A stretch of DNA of 17,734 nt from Methylococcaceae bacterium (GTDB lineage Bacteria > Pseudomonadota > Gammaproteobacteria > Methylococcales > Methylococcaceae): NCBI GenBank assembly GCA_012026715.1, contig VEPB01000230.1, positions 1-17,734 of the forward strand, written 5' to 3'. Every line of letters starts with the position of its first letter. Within the stretch, counting starts at the first letter, position 1. The notes below the pieces were generated by a model, which was not told the DNA's origin, did not search any database, and worked only from the letters and a program-made list of their open reading frames with translations. Below are positions 6,942-13,127 of the stretch, in pieces. The translations under genes were made by a program, and so were the position numbers.

Positions 6942-7220
6942 CTAACCTCCGCTGAGCGACTGAAAGATGAATAAAGTCCCTTCAACCGGTACATGATCTG
7001 CGAGTGTCTTTCTATCGAACACGATGGTCTCGTTCACGCATAGATTGACATGCCGGCGTAGCGCGCCGCAGTCATCCAACAGGTAATCGGTGAATCCGGG
7101 GGCAATCTCATTGACCGCACGCAAGACATCGGCGACCGAGCCGGCCGGTACCGTAATCACCCGGTTCTCGAGGGTCGGAAAGTACCGGTAAAGATGTCCA
7201 GTCATTTTTACTGTAGGCAT
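6942..7220 (-). CDS. MoaD/ThiS-like ubiquitin-fold protein with C-terminal Gly-Gly
   Basis: A 92-residue beta-grasp protein. Features are TGHLYRYFPTLENRVITVPAG at the start, VADVLRAVNEIAPGFTDYLLDD, RRHVNLCVNETIVF in the middle and VEGTLFIFQSLSGG at the end. The C-terminal Gly-Gly is the site that is adenylated and thiocarboxylated in MoaD, ThiS and CysO-type sulfur carriers. Only three bases separate it from the preceding beta-propeller gene, so the two are translationally coupled. No E1-like enzyme, molybdopterin synthase large subunit or cysteine synthase gene is nearby, so a role in molybdopterin or thiamin synthesis is unlikely. A dedicated sulfur-transfer or protein-modifier role with the propeller protein is my inference. 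Codon use is less GC-biased than in the nif genes. Confidence 0.85.
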   Translation of the reverse strand: MPTVKMTGHLYRYFPTLENRVITVPAGSVADVLRAVNEIAPGFTDYLLDDCGALRRHVNLCVNETIVFDRKTLADHVPVEGTLFIFQSLSGG

Positions 7221-7223
7221 GAC

Positions 7224-8408
7224 TTAGCCGAATCGGACCGAATATATTGGAGGAAAATGGTTACCCAGGCAGTGCCAAGATTCGCCTCGGTCTTCGGACA
7301 GGTAGACGTTCCCTGTCGTACTACCGAAACAGACATAATCGCCTGCTACATCGAGGCCATGCCTCAGGACGATATCGTAAGCATCATTCTGCGGCAGGCC
7401 CTTCCGAAACGACTGCCAGGACTGCCCGCCATCAGTCGTGCGCGCAACGTACAGCCCCCCGCCAATCGCCATCCGTTCCGAGTCCTTACGGGCGGGCACG
7501 ACCCATGCGGTTCGACCATCCTGGGCGTCGACGCCAATAGGAAAACCGAAATGCACGCCGGCATCAGGCGCGCTGACTTTCTTCCAGTTCTGCGCACCAT
7601 CATCGCTGAAAAATACACCGCAGTGGTTCTGCTGCCAAAAATGATTCGGCTGACCGGCGCAGTTAGCCATGAAGTGGGGGTCGTGGCCCCACTCTGCTGC
7701 CGGATTCGGCATATAGTCCATCAACAAACCTCTGTTTCGACCGATCCAACTGAGTCCACCATCGGCACTCTCCAGGACACCGGCCGAAGAAACCGCGACG
7801 TGAAGACGATTCGAATCCTGCGGGTCGAGCACGATGGAATGAATACCCGGTTCGAACACGCCATAATCGATACTTGCCGGTGTACCGCCCCAGTGATTCT
7901 CGCTGGTCGCATCACCGGCGAACAAATCGCCCCCTCTGCTTTCATGATTCCACAGGGCTCGATTGAGCTCCCAACTCTCGCCGCCATCATCGCTGACGAA
8001 TAAGCCACCGGGGATCGTGCCAGCATACAACCTGCCCGTTTGCTCAGCGTTGCCGAACGCCAGATGCCAGATCTTGAAAACGGTCGCGCTCTTATATTCA
8101 GGTTGGCCCACAGGAGCTGCTGGATCAAAATCGGGGGCAGGGAGGTATTGGACGATGTACCGGGCGCCTTCCGGGTACTTCAAAGAAAGCACCTCCTCCC
8201 ACGTCCCGCCACCGTCACGGGAACGCGAAAGTTTCGGACCCCAATGACCATGATCCAGGCAGGACCAGAGCGTACCGTCACGCGGATCACAGGCTGCGTA
8301 ACAAACCGGAATTCCTGCATGCAGGATGGGTCGAGGACGCCAAGTAGAATTCGTGCGATCGAATATCACGGTACCCTTGCGAGTACCTAGAAGAATCATG
8401 TCAGGCAT
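7224..8408 (-). CDS. Six-Asp-box beta-propeller (BNR/sialidase-like repeat) protein
   Basis: A 394-residue protein with six Asp-box repeats of the form SxDxGxxW at about residues 63-70 (SRDGGGTW), 139-146 (SDDGGESW), 214-221 (SADGGLSW), 268-275 (SDDGAQNW), 324-331 (TTDGGQSW) and 371-378 (SEDRGESW). This implies a beta-propeller related to sialidases and VPS10/glycosyl-hydrolase-type repeats. It has no signal peptide, so it is probably cytoplasmic. The catalytic arginine triad of true sialidases is not apparent, so I do not call it an enzyme. Cys and His are frequent (CLDHGHW, NHFWQQNHCG), which might bind metal. The ATG at 8408 is chosen for its GAGGT ribosome binding site; the frame is open to 8633 but the extra residues look non-coding. 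It forms an operon with the MoaD-like gene. Confidence 0.88.
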   Translation of the reverse strand: MPDMILLGTRKGTVIFDRTNSTWRPRPILHAGIPVCYAACDPRDGTLWSCLDHGHWGPKLSRSRDGGGTWEEVLSLKYPEGARYIVQYLPAPDFDPAAPVGQPEYKSATVFKIWHLAFGNAEQTGRLYAGTIPGGLFVSDDGGESWELNRALWNHESRGGDLFAGDATSENHWGGTPASIDYGVFEPGIHSIVLDPQDSNRLHVAVSSAGVLESADGGLSWIGRNRGLLMDYMPNPAAEWGHDPHFMANCAGQPNHFWQQNHCGVFFSDDGAQNWKKVSAPDAGVHFGFPIGVDAQDGRTAWVVPARKDSERMAIGGGLYVARTTDGGQSWQSFRKGLPQNDAYDIVLRHGLDVAGDYVCFGSTTGNVYLSEDRGESWHCLGNHFPPIYSVRFG

Positions 8409-8600
8409 TGGTATGACCTCATATACAAGCGCGGATATGTAATTACCACGACGCAGACCGCTATAAATTCGGGTTTCGCGACGCGCTGGCGTCTGACCTG
8501 CCAACTTGAAATGGAGCACTAAGAAAGACAAGGCTATCGCATGGCTAGAATCTTCGGACCGATTGGTCGTAAAGGTGTTCGAAAGCGTCTCTCTCGACCA

Positions 8601-8629
8601 TAGTCGAATACGCCTTCGCCTGATCGACA
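8601..8629 (-). promoter_or_regulatory. ECF42-type promoter upstream of the propeller/MoaD operon
   Basis: On the minus strand TGTCGA (8624-8629) and CGACTA (8601-8606) are again 17 bases apart, with TTCGACT at the -10. The predicted leader to the start codon at 8408 would be about 185 bases, longer than at the other two sites. The exact repetition of both boxes and the spacing argues against chance. Confidence 0.65.
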
Positions 8630-8639
8630 ACACGAAGAG

Positions 8640-8789
8640 CTATGTCAGCTCCACCCAGGTAGCTCCCCCTCGCAACAACGGAGAGTTTGTGACGTGCGTC
8701 ACGGGCCAATCAGGGCAGGATAAGCGCATATTCAATGCAGCAGCCACAGGGAGCAGACGCTGGTTTTCCGGCGGTGAAGACTGAGGCAT
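8640..8789 (-). CDS. Short orphan ORF, possibly the 5' end of a truncated gene
   Basis: A 49-residue frame starting MPQSSPPENQRLLPVAAALN, with an AAGGAG ribosome binding site eight bases before the ATG at 8789. The first 20 or so codons look coding; the remainder, which covers the palindrome at 8689-8702, does not. It follows the truncated gene end at 8816 by 26 bases, as the next gene of an operon would. I read it as the start of a gene whose rest was lost where the propeller/MoaD operon joins. I do not recognise the family, and it may not be expressed. Confidence 0.3.
   Translation of the reverse strand: MPQSSPPENQRLLPVAAALNMRLSCPDWPVTHVTNSPLLRGGATWVELT
8688..8703. promoter_or_regulatory. 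CRP/Vfr-like palindrome
   Basis: TGTGA-N6-TCACG, one base from the CRP consensus TGTGA-N6-TCACA, formed by a perfect 6-bp inverted repeat GTGACG/CGTCAC with a two-base centre. It lies about 60 bases upstream of the -35 element at 8624-8629 on the same strand, a possible position for an activator. It also falls inside the doubtful short ORF, so it may be fortuitous. Confidence 0.3.
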
Positions 8790-8815
8790 CGATGGTTCTC
8801 CTTTCCGAAGCAGGG

Positions 8816-8937
8816 TCATGCCGGCTTGCCCGCCGGAACCGGAAATATGCCCGCATCGGTCGCGAACGCCATGTCGGCGTAGCGCCCGTCGCCTTCCCGG
8901 CCCTGGAACGGACTGAGCGCGATCAGCCGCAGAGGGC
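8816..8937 (-). pseudogene. 3' fragment of an unidentified gene cut by the IS21 remnant
   Basis: On the minus strand the frame ending in TGA at 8816 reads PLRLIALSPFQGREGDG, then RYADMAFATDAGIFPVPAGKPA. Nearly every codon ends in G or C, as in the real genes nearby, which strongly suggests former coding sequence. There is no start codon: towards higher coordinates the frame runs into the antisense of the transposase fragment near 8930. I do not recognise the family. It could be the last surviving part of the next gene of the nif-associated operon that now ends at 9356. Confidence 0.4.
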
Positions 8938-9387
8938 TTGGCCGATTGGATCGGTGCCCACGTTCGGGCCTTCCAATTCATGGGGGGGTGTCCCGAGGTC
9001 CTCGTGCCCGACAATCTGAAATCGGGCGTCAGCAAGGTGTGCCGCTATGAGCCGGATGTCCTGTCCACCTATGCCGAGATGGCGGCCCATTACGGCGTGG
9101 GGGTGGTGCCGGCGCGGGTGCGCAAGCCGAAGGACGAGGCCAAGGTGGAGGCCGGCGTCCTGCTGGTTGAGCGCTGGATCCTGGGCCGGCTGAGAAATCG
9201 GCTGTTCTGCTCGCTGGGCAGGCTCAGGCGGGCCATCGCCGAACTGATCAAAGACCCCAACCGGCGTCACTTCAAGAAGCTGCCCGGTTGCCGCCGGTCC
9301 GCTTTCGAGGCGCAGGACCGTCCGGCGCTGAAAGCCTTACCGGCCGTAACCGCCGTCAACCGGAGTGCTCGTCCCACAGCCGCTTGA
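8917..9387 (+). mobile_element. Truncated IS21-family transposase (IstA) remnant
   Basis: About 150 residues of an IstA-type DDE transposase. Recognisable IS21 segments are LADWIGAHVRAFQF, PEVLVPDNLKSGV (second catalytic Asp), HYGVGVVPARVRKPKDEAK with VEAGVLLVERWIL (catalytic Glu), and FKKLPGCRRSAFEAQDRPAL. Full IstA is about 500 residues. Here the N-terminal half with the helix-turn-helix and first catalytic Asp is missing, a stop lies in frame at 8914-8916, and family similarity ends near 9340, where the frame runs on to 9385 into the antisense of the next gene. No istB ATPase gene and no terminal inverted repeats are seen. It is a dead fragment marking an old rearrangement at the end of the nif operon. 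Confidence 0.85.
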
Positions 9388-10318
9388 AGCAGGTGTCGAG
9401 GCGGGACAGGCGGGTATTGGCGATTTCCAATCGGGGGTAGTCGGGGAAACGTTTGGCGTTGCCCGATTGGTACCATTGATCCATGGCCTGTTTCAGGCTT
9501 TCCTTTTCCTGCACGGTGCGGGCGATGTGCTGGCGGGTCCATTCCTGAACCGCGGCGGCATCCAGCGGCGCGATACGGTGACGCAAGCCGGCATCGAAGA
9601 TGCGCACGCCCCCGCCTTCGGCCACGGTCTGTTTGAGGGCGGCAGCGTCGGTCACCTCCACACCGGCCAGGTAATCGATGCCGAAATGAACCAGTTCCGG
9701 AAGCCAGGGTGTGGTGGGCCCCATCAACACGGTCACCGCGTTGCGGGACAATTCCGCCAAGCGCGGGAAGGTCTTGTTGGTGAGGGTGCTGGCGCTGAGG
9801 AACACCCACTCCGCTTGCGGCAACAGGTATTCGCAGGCGGCGTCGGGCAAGTCGCCGGCACCGGGCTGGCGCTCCAGCACCGTCATGTCCAGTTCATGCG
9901 CCGCGATGAAGCGGTCGAGCCCCGGATAGCGGCCGACGCAAACCGTCTTCTTGCCGCGGATTTGCGGCAGGAAATGCTCGAATACCGCCAGATTGTTATC
10001 GCCGCCGGACACCGGCTCCAACAGCGTCCCCGGCGCCGGCAGCCGCAACCGGTTGATACCGGCATTGACCGCCGCCATGCCCGCCGTGGCCTTGTAGGGT
10101 TCGAAATCGCGCACCCACCCCGCCAGTTCTCGCAGCGGCTTGCCCCGCAGGGTTCCCGACCACGGCAAGGTGCGGGTCGGCACGCCTGGGCTCATGGCCA
10201 GACCGATGGTATCAGCCTCGCAATAGGTCCACACCAGGCCGATCACGACTTCAGCCGCCGGCGCGGTGTCGGCGGCGTAGTCCTGCAACAGGTCGTAGAT
10301 TTCGTAGGGATTCGTCAT
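9356..10318 (-). CDS. DUF4213/DUF364-type (putative heavy-metal chelation) protein of the nif operon
   Basis: A 320-residue protein. The N-terminal part (YEIYDLLQDYA, VVIGLVWTYCEADTIGLAM) matches the DUF4213 type. The following Rossmann-like part (KKTVCVGRYPGLDRF, LDMTVLERQPGAGDLPDAA, AEWVFLSASTLTNKTF, NAVTVLMGPTTPWLPEL) matches DUF364, a putative metal-chelation domain. Proteins of this type occur near nitrogenase genes and may concern molybdenum or other metals; no reaction is established. A distinct C-terminal extension, from about residue 250 to the end, is rich in charged residues and helical. It is the last intact gene of the operon and ends about 15 bases before the IS21 similarity stops. 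A GC-rich perfect palindrome lies just before its start. Confidence 0.8.
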   Translation of the reverse strand: MTNPYEIYDLLQDYAADTAPAAEVVIGLVWTYCEADTIGLAMSPGVPTRTLPWSGTLRGKPLRELAGWVRDFEPYKATAGMAAVNAGINRLRLPAPGTLLEPVSGGDNNLAVFEHFLPQIRGKKTVCVGRYPGLDRFIAAHELDMTVLERQPGAGDLPDAACEYLLPQAEWVFLSASTLTNKTFPRLAELSRNAVTVLMGPTTPWLPELVHFGIDYLAGVEVTDAAALKQTVAEGGGVRIFDAGLRHRIAPLDAAAVQEWTRQHIARTVQEKESLKQAMDQWYQSGNAKRFPDYPRLEIANTRLSRLDTCFKRLWDEHSG

Positions 10319-10328
10319 CGGGCGGGAA

Positions 10329-10346
10329 GCGCCCGCCGGCGGGCGC
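10329..10346. repeat. Perfect 18-bp GC palindrome between two operon genes
   Basis: All 18 bases are G or C and perfectly self-complementary, forming a 7-bp stem with a CCGG loop in RNA. It sits in the 37-base gap between the small hypothetical gene and the DUF364-type gene. No T tract follows on the minus strand, so it is not a classical terminator; it could attenuate, protect or punctuate the transcript. Confidence 0.6.
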
Positions 10347-10357
10347 CTTCAGTGGAA

Positions 10358-10720
10358 TCAATCGCCCAATGCCGGCAGCAGCTTGGGCTCGGCCTTGATG
10401 ATATCGTCGCGCCCCCAGGCAGTCACACCCTCCACGAACCAGCGGGTGTCCTTGGGATGGGGCAAAACCACATCGTACTCGGCGAAAAAACTGCCATCGC
10501 CGTGGAACTTGATTTCGCCAAGACGCTGGCCGCGGCCGTCGTGCCATACACCGCACAGGGTGGCCTCGCCGCTGAAAGGATCACGGCTGGTCTCGAAGCT
10601 GGCTTGGGTGTAAACCGGCTTGAGCCGAAGGATCTGGTCGTCGCCAAAACCCAGTTTCTGGATTTCCTGCGTCATCCGCTCGCAGATGGCTTCGCCCCTG
10701 GATTGAAAGTTTTCGATCAT
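10358..10720 (-). CDS. Conserved-looking small hypothetical protein of the nif operon
   Basis: A 120-residue soluble protein that I cannot assign to a named family. It begins MIENFQSRGEAICERMTQEI, contains a central beta-rich stretch (RGQRLGEIKFHGDGSFFAEYDVVLPHPKD) and ends WGRDDIIKAEPKLLPALGD. It has one cysteine, no signal peptide and no membrane segment. The start overlaps the stop of the TPR-like gene as ATGA, so it is translationally coupled to the nif operon. Codon use matches its neighbours. A role in nitrogenase maturation or protection is inferred only from position. Confidence 0.8.
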   Translation of the reverse strand: MIENFQSRGEAICERMTQEIQKLGFGDDQILRLKPVYTQASFETSRDPFSGEATLCGVWHDGRGQRLGEIKFHGDGSFFAEYDVVLPHPKDTRWFVEGVTAWGRDDIIKAEPKLLPALGD

Positions 10721-11232
10721 TCCTCGTCGTCCGTCTCCTCGTCCAGCGAGGCCGCCAAGGCACGGATCACCGAACCGCCCGAGCGGTCTTCCGGATCGAG
10801 TTGGTCCAGATGCGCCAACAATTCTCGGGCCTCCGCCCTAAAGCCACGGCGCAGCTTGATGAAGCCAAGCGCCTTCAGCGAGAACAGATAGAACAGCCCG
10901 GCCGAACTGGCATACAGCGGCCACGCGCCGGGTTCGCGGCTGAGGGTGGCCCAGTCCTGGGGAAAACCGCCCTGGCGCGATGCCTCGGCCAATGCCAGCA
11001 GCGCCGAGCGCTCCGCCGCTTCGAACTTCTTGGAATTCGCGTAGAACTTGTACAGGGCGAAGTAGACCGGCAAACAGGTGGGGTCTTCCGCCCGTGCTTC
11101 CCACAATAGTTTCTCCGATTCGTAGCGGTTGCGGGTGCGCGCCTCCACCGCCATCTGCAGGCGGCGGTTGACTGCTGCAGGCACGGCGGGTCCGAAGGAA
11201 ACCCGGTCTTCCAGAAAACTGACGGTGGCCAT
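10717..11232 (-). CDS. TPR-like protein of the nif operon
   Basis: A 171-residue, mostly helical protein. The region around residues 30-85 reads like tetratricopeptide repeats (RRLQMAVEARTRNRYESEKL, then PVYFALYKFYANSKKFEAAE), suggesting a protein-protein interaction role. A second helical pair covers LFYLFSLKALGFIKLRRGF. The tail is very acidic (SLDEETDDEE). The frame opens at 11283, but the ATG at 11232 is chosen because it lies one base after the stop of the preceding ferredoxin gene. It ends in a four-base overlap with the next gene. Similar small TPR proteins are found in nif clusters, but I know of no assigned function. Confidence 0.8.
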   Translation of the reverse strand: MATVSFLEDRVSFGPAVPAAVNRRLQMAVEARTRNRYESEKLLWEARAEDPTCLPVYFALYKFYANSKKFEAAERSALLALAEASRQGGFPQDWATLSREPGAWPLYASSAGLFYLFSLKALGFIKLRRGFRAEARELLAHLDQLDPEDRSGGSVIRALAASLDEETDDEE

Positions 11233-11233
11233 G

Positions 11234-11560
11234 TCAGCCCCAGACGAACGGCGGCACCTGGAGCCGTTCCACCGGTTTATCACCCAGCAAATGCTCGTCG
11301 ATGATGGCGGGCACGTCCTCCTTGGTCACCTTGCCGTACATCACCCCTTCCGGGTACACCAGCACGCTGGCGCCGAAGCCGCAAGGACCCAGGCAACCGG
11401 TGTTGGTGACGGCGATCTTGTCGAACAGATTGCGCTTCTGGATTTCGCCCAGAAAGGTGTTCATCACATCGTCGCAGCCATGCTGGGAGCAGGAGCCGCG
11501 GGGATGGCCCTCGGCCCGCCGCTGGACGCAGACGAACACGTGCTTGGTCGGTTTTGGCAT
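11234..11560 (-). CDS. Thioredoxin-fold [2Fe-2S] ferredoxin
   Basis: A 108-residue ferredoxin of the thioredoxin-like type (Shethna FeSI/Aquifex Fd4-like). The expected ligands are Cys11, Cys24, Cys56 and Cys60, in VFVCVQ, GSCSQ and NTGCLGPCGFG, almost the same spacing as the Aquifex protein. Cys29 is an extra cysteine. It would carry single electrons in the cytoplasm, here probably for nitrogenase or its cofactor assembly. The frame is open to 11647, but the ATG at 11560 (MPKPTKHVFVC) gives the family N-terminus and starts eight bases after ferredoxin III ends. The C-terminal segment ERLQVPPFVWG is short and basic to neutral. Confidence 0.9.
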   Translation of the reverse strand: MPKPTKHVFVCVQRRAEGHPRGSCSQHGCDDVMNTFLGEIQKRNLFDKIAVTNTGCLGPCGFGASVLVYPEGVMYGKVTKEDVPAIIDEHLLGDKPVERLQVPPFVWG

Positions 11561-11568
11561 GGCGGACC

Positions 11569-11880
11569 TCAGGCAGCCGCCGCGAGCGGCGCGTGGGTGA
11601 AGCAATTCTTGGGACAGCCCCTGGAGCAGGCCGAACAGCCGATGCAATCGTCGCCGTTGGCGATGCTCATGACCTGGGCGTTGTCCTCGTCCAGATCCTC
11701 GTAGTCGTCGATGTCTTCCGCCTCCAGGGTGTCGGCCCGGTCGATCAGGTCGAACACGTTGCGGGGGCAGACCTTGAAACAGCGGCCGCAGCCGATGCAG
11801 CGGCTCTGATTGATGCTCTGCACGAAGGCCGGGGTCCAGGCGGTGCCGCCCGCGGTCACGCCGGTGATCATTTCACTCAT
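11569..11880 (-). CDS. fdxB: Nif-specific ferredoxin III, 2[4Fe-4S]
   Basis: A 103-residue bacterial-type ferredoxin. Two cluster motifs are visible: C28-x2-C31-x2-C34-x3-C38-P and C79-x2-C82-x2-C85-x3-C89-P, separated by an acidic linker of about 40 residues (EAEDIDDYEDLDEDNAQ). That long linker and the N-terminal extension are features of the nif-specific ferredoxin III family, which donates electrons to nitrogenase or to cofactor maturation. An additional Cys93 follows the second motif. It starts 27 bases after the DUF683 gene, in the usual nifX, DUF269, DUF683, fdxB order. Confidence 0.93.
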   Translation of the reverse strand: MSEMITGVTAGGTAWTPAFVQSINQSRCIGCGRCFKVCPRNVFDLIDRADTLEAEDIDDYEDLDEDNAQVMSIANGDDCIGCSACSRGCPKNCFTHAPLAAAA

Positions 11881-11907
11881 GGGAATACTCTCGATGTCTC
11901 CGGGAAT

Positions 11908-12123
11908 TCAGGCGGCGGCCTTCTTGGCCGCCTTCAACTTGGCATTGGCGTCGGCCCAGGCCTGACAGGCATCGAAGGTGGACTGGGCCAGTTCCGGGAT
12001 CTCCTGGTAAGCGGCCGGCAATCGATCCTCCACCAGATCGTGCATCTTCGATGCCCATTCGCTGGCGATGCGCTTGGCCTTGGCCACTTCCTTCTCGAGG
12101 GCTTGCAGTTCTTCGGGACTCAT
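11908..12123 (-). CDS. DUF683/CCE_0567-family nif protein
   Basis: A 71-residue helical protein. Family segments are SPEELQALEKEVAKAKRIASEW and HDLVEDRLPAAYQEIPELA, followed by TFDACQAWADANAKL. The family is restricted to diazotrophs and lies after the nifX-DUF269 pair. A cyanobacterial homologue is described as a small metal-binding helical protein, but its role in nitrogen fixation is not defined. The acidic/His motif HDLVED could bind a metal. GAGG stands nine bases before the ATG. The tail is lysine/alanine rich (KLKAAKKAAA). Confidence 0.93.
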   Translation of the reverse strand: MSPEELQALEKEVAKAKRIASEWASKMHDLVEDRLPAAYQEIPELAQSTFDACQAWADANAKLKAAKKAAA

Positions 12124-12137
12124 GGCTCGGGACCTCG

Positions 12138-12611
12138 TTACAGTTCGGCGACTTCGCGGTAGCTGGCGATCAGTTCCGCCGCCTTGTCGATCTGCTTGCC
12201 GGCCTCCTCGTTCATCTTGGCGAGGCTCGGGAAACCGAAGCGGTGCACGTCCCGCAGGGTCTTGTCCACCACAATCAGCTTGCCGACGATCACGAAGGCG
12301 CGGCCGAACCCTTCATGGGTGAGGGTGATCACCGGCACCGCCATCAGCCCGGTCTGTTTTTCGACGAGGCTGGCGATGGCGTTGTAATAGGCCTTGACCC
12401 GCGCCATGGTGGTCTCGTCCGGATCGCCCACGATGGGAATCTCGCGCTTGCGCTCCTTGGTGAGGATCAAAGGGTCGAGTATCTTGGCGTCGGTCCAGCC
12501 GTCGTAGGTTCCATAGGTATCGACCGCCTTGAGCTGCTTGAGCATCTCCCGGGGGAAATCGGCGTTCAGTTCGGTATCGTCTTCGGCTAAAGCCAATGCA
12601 GCGGCTGACAC
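12138..12611 (-). CDS. NifX-associated nitrogen fixation protein (DUF269)
   Basis: A 157-residue protein of the DUF269 family, found only next to nifX in diazotrophs. Recognisable segments are FPREMLKQLKAVDTYGTYDGW, DAKILDPLILTKERKREIPI near 42-61, and VHRFGFPSLAKMNEEAGKQID near 121-141. Its role is thought to be in FeMo-cofactor maturation or transfer but is not established biochemically. The start is a GTG at 12611, supported by a GGAG ribosome binding site eight bases upstream; an ATG seven bases further upstream is out of frame. It starts 30 bases after nifX and ends 14 bases before the DUF683 gene. Confidence 0.95.
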   Translation of the reverse strand: MSAAALALAEDDTELNADFPREMLKQLKAVDTYGTYDGWTDAKILDPLILTKERKREIPIVGDPDETTMARVKAYYNAIASLVEKQTGLMAVPVITLTHEGFGRAFVIVGKLIVVDKTLRDVHRFGFPSLAKMNEEAGKQIDKAAELIASYREVAEL

Positions 12612-12641
12612 GGTGTCATCTCCAATCGGTTAATGAAATCA

Positions 12642-13127
12642 TCACTCCTCCCATCCCTCCGCCTCCAGGCGGTCGAACTTGCTGGCGTCGGGAGCGGCCT
12701 GGCGGGCCAGGGCCTTGGCAACCCAGGCGGACGGCCCGGAGCGCAATTCGTTCTGGAAATCCTCGATCAGCTCGGCGATGGAACTGCCCCGGTAAACTTT
12801 CACGGGCTGGATGCCATAAGCCACCAGCTGGCGGATCGCCGAGGCGCCGATCGCCTCGCAGTACACCGCGGCGCAGCCGTCCAGCAGCGTGATCTTGGCG
12901 GCCAGCTTGTCCTCGTTGCCGTCCTGTTCCAGCTTGCCGAATTCCGCCACTTCCACCAGTTCGCTCTGGTCCTGGTTGACGGCGTAGACGGCAAACGTCT
13001 TGGCCGAACCGAAGTGCTGGTTGACGGTTTTGACGTCGTCGGTGGCGAAGGCGATCTTCAGGCAGGTGTCCATGAGTCGGCTTTCTTCGTTCTGATCAAT
13101 GATGCGCATGCGTCGGATGAAGGCCAT
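12642..13127 (-). CDS. nifX: FeMo-cofactor precursor carrier NifX
   Basis: NifX binds NifB-co and the VK-cluster and passes cofactor precursors between NifB, NifEN and nitrogenase. The 161-residue product matches the length of Azotobacter NifX. The core has ALKIAF-type opening (CLKIAFATDD), VNQHFGSAKTFAVYAVN near 38-54, and the FGKLEQDGNEDKLAAKITLLDGCAAVYC, RQLVAYGIQPVKVY and ELRSGPSAWVAKAL segments of the NifX/NafY fold. The long frame opens at 13370, but the ATG at 13127 is chosen because MAFIRRMRIID matches known NifX N-termini and GGAG precedes it, though at a long spacing. An internal ATG at 13109 is possible. The start overlaps the end of nifN by 32 bases. Confidence 0.95.
   Translation of the reverse strand: MAFIRRMRIIDQNEESRLMDTCLKIAFATDDVKTVNQHFGSAKTFAVYAVNQDQSELVEVAEFGKLEQDGNEDKLAAKITLLDGCAAVYCEAIGASAIRQLVAYGIQPVKVYRGSSIAELIEDFQNELRSGPSAWVAKALARQAAPDASKFDRLEAEGWEE

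Noticed and set aside
8506..8784. Plus-strand 92-residue ORF MKWSTKKDKAIAW
   Set aside because: No ribosome binding site or family resemblance was seen, and it covers the promoter and operator candidates and the opposite-strand fragment.
9365..10891. Plus-strand 508-residue ORF
   Set aside because: It lies antisense across three coupled nif-operon genes; the length is explained by codon bias and its sequence shows no domain.
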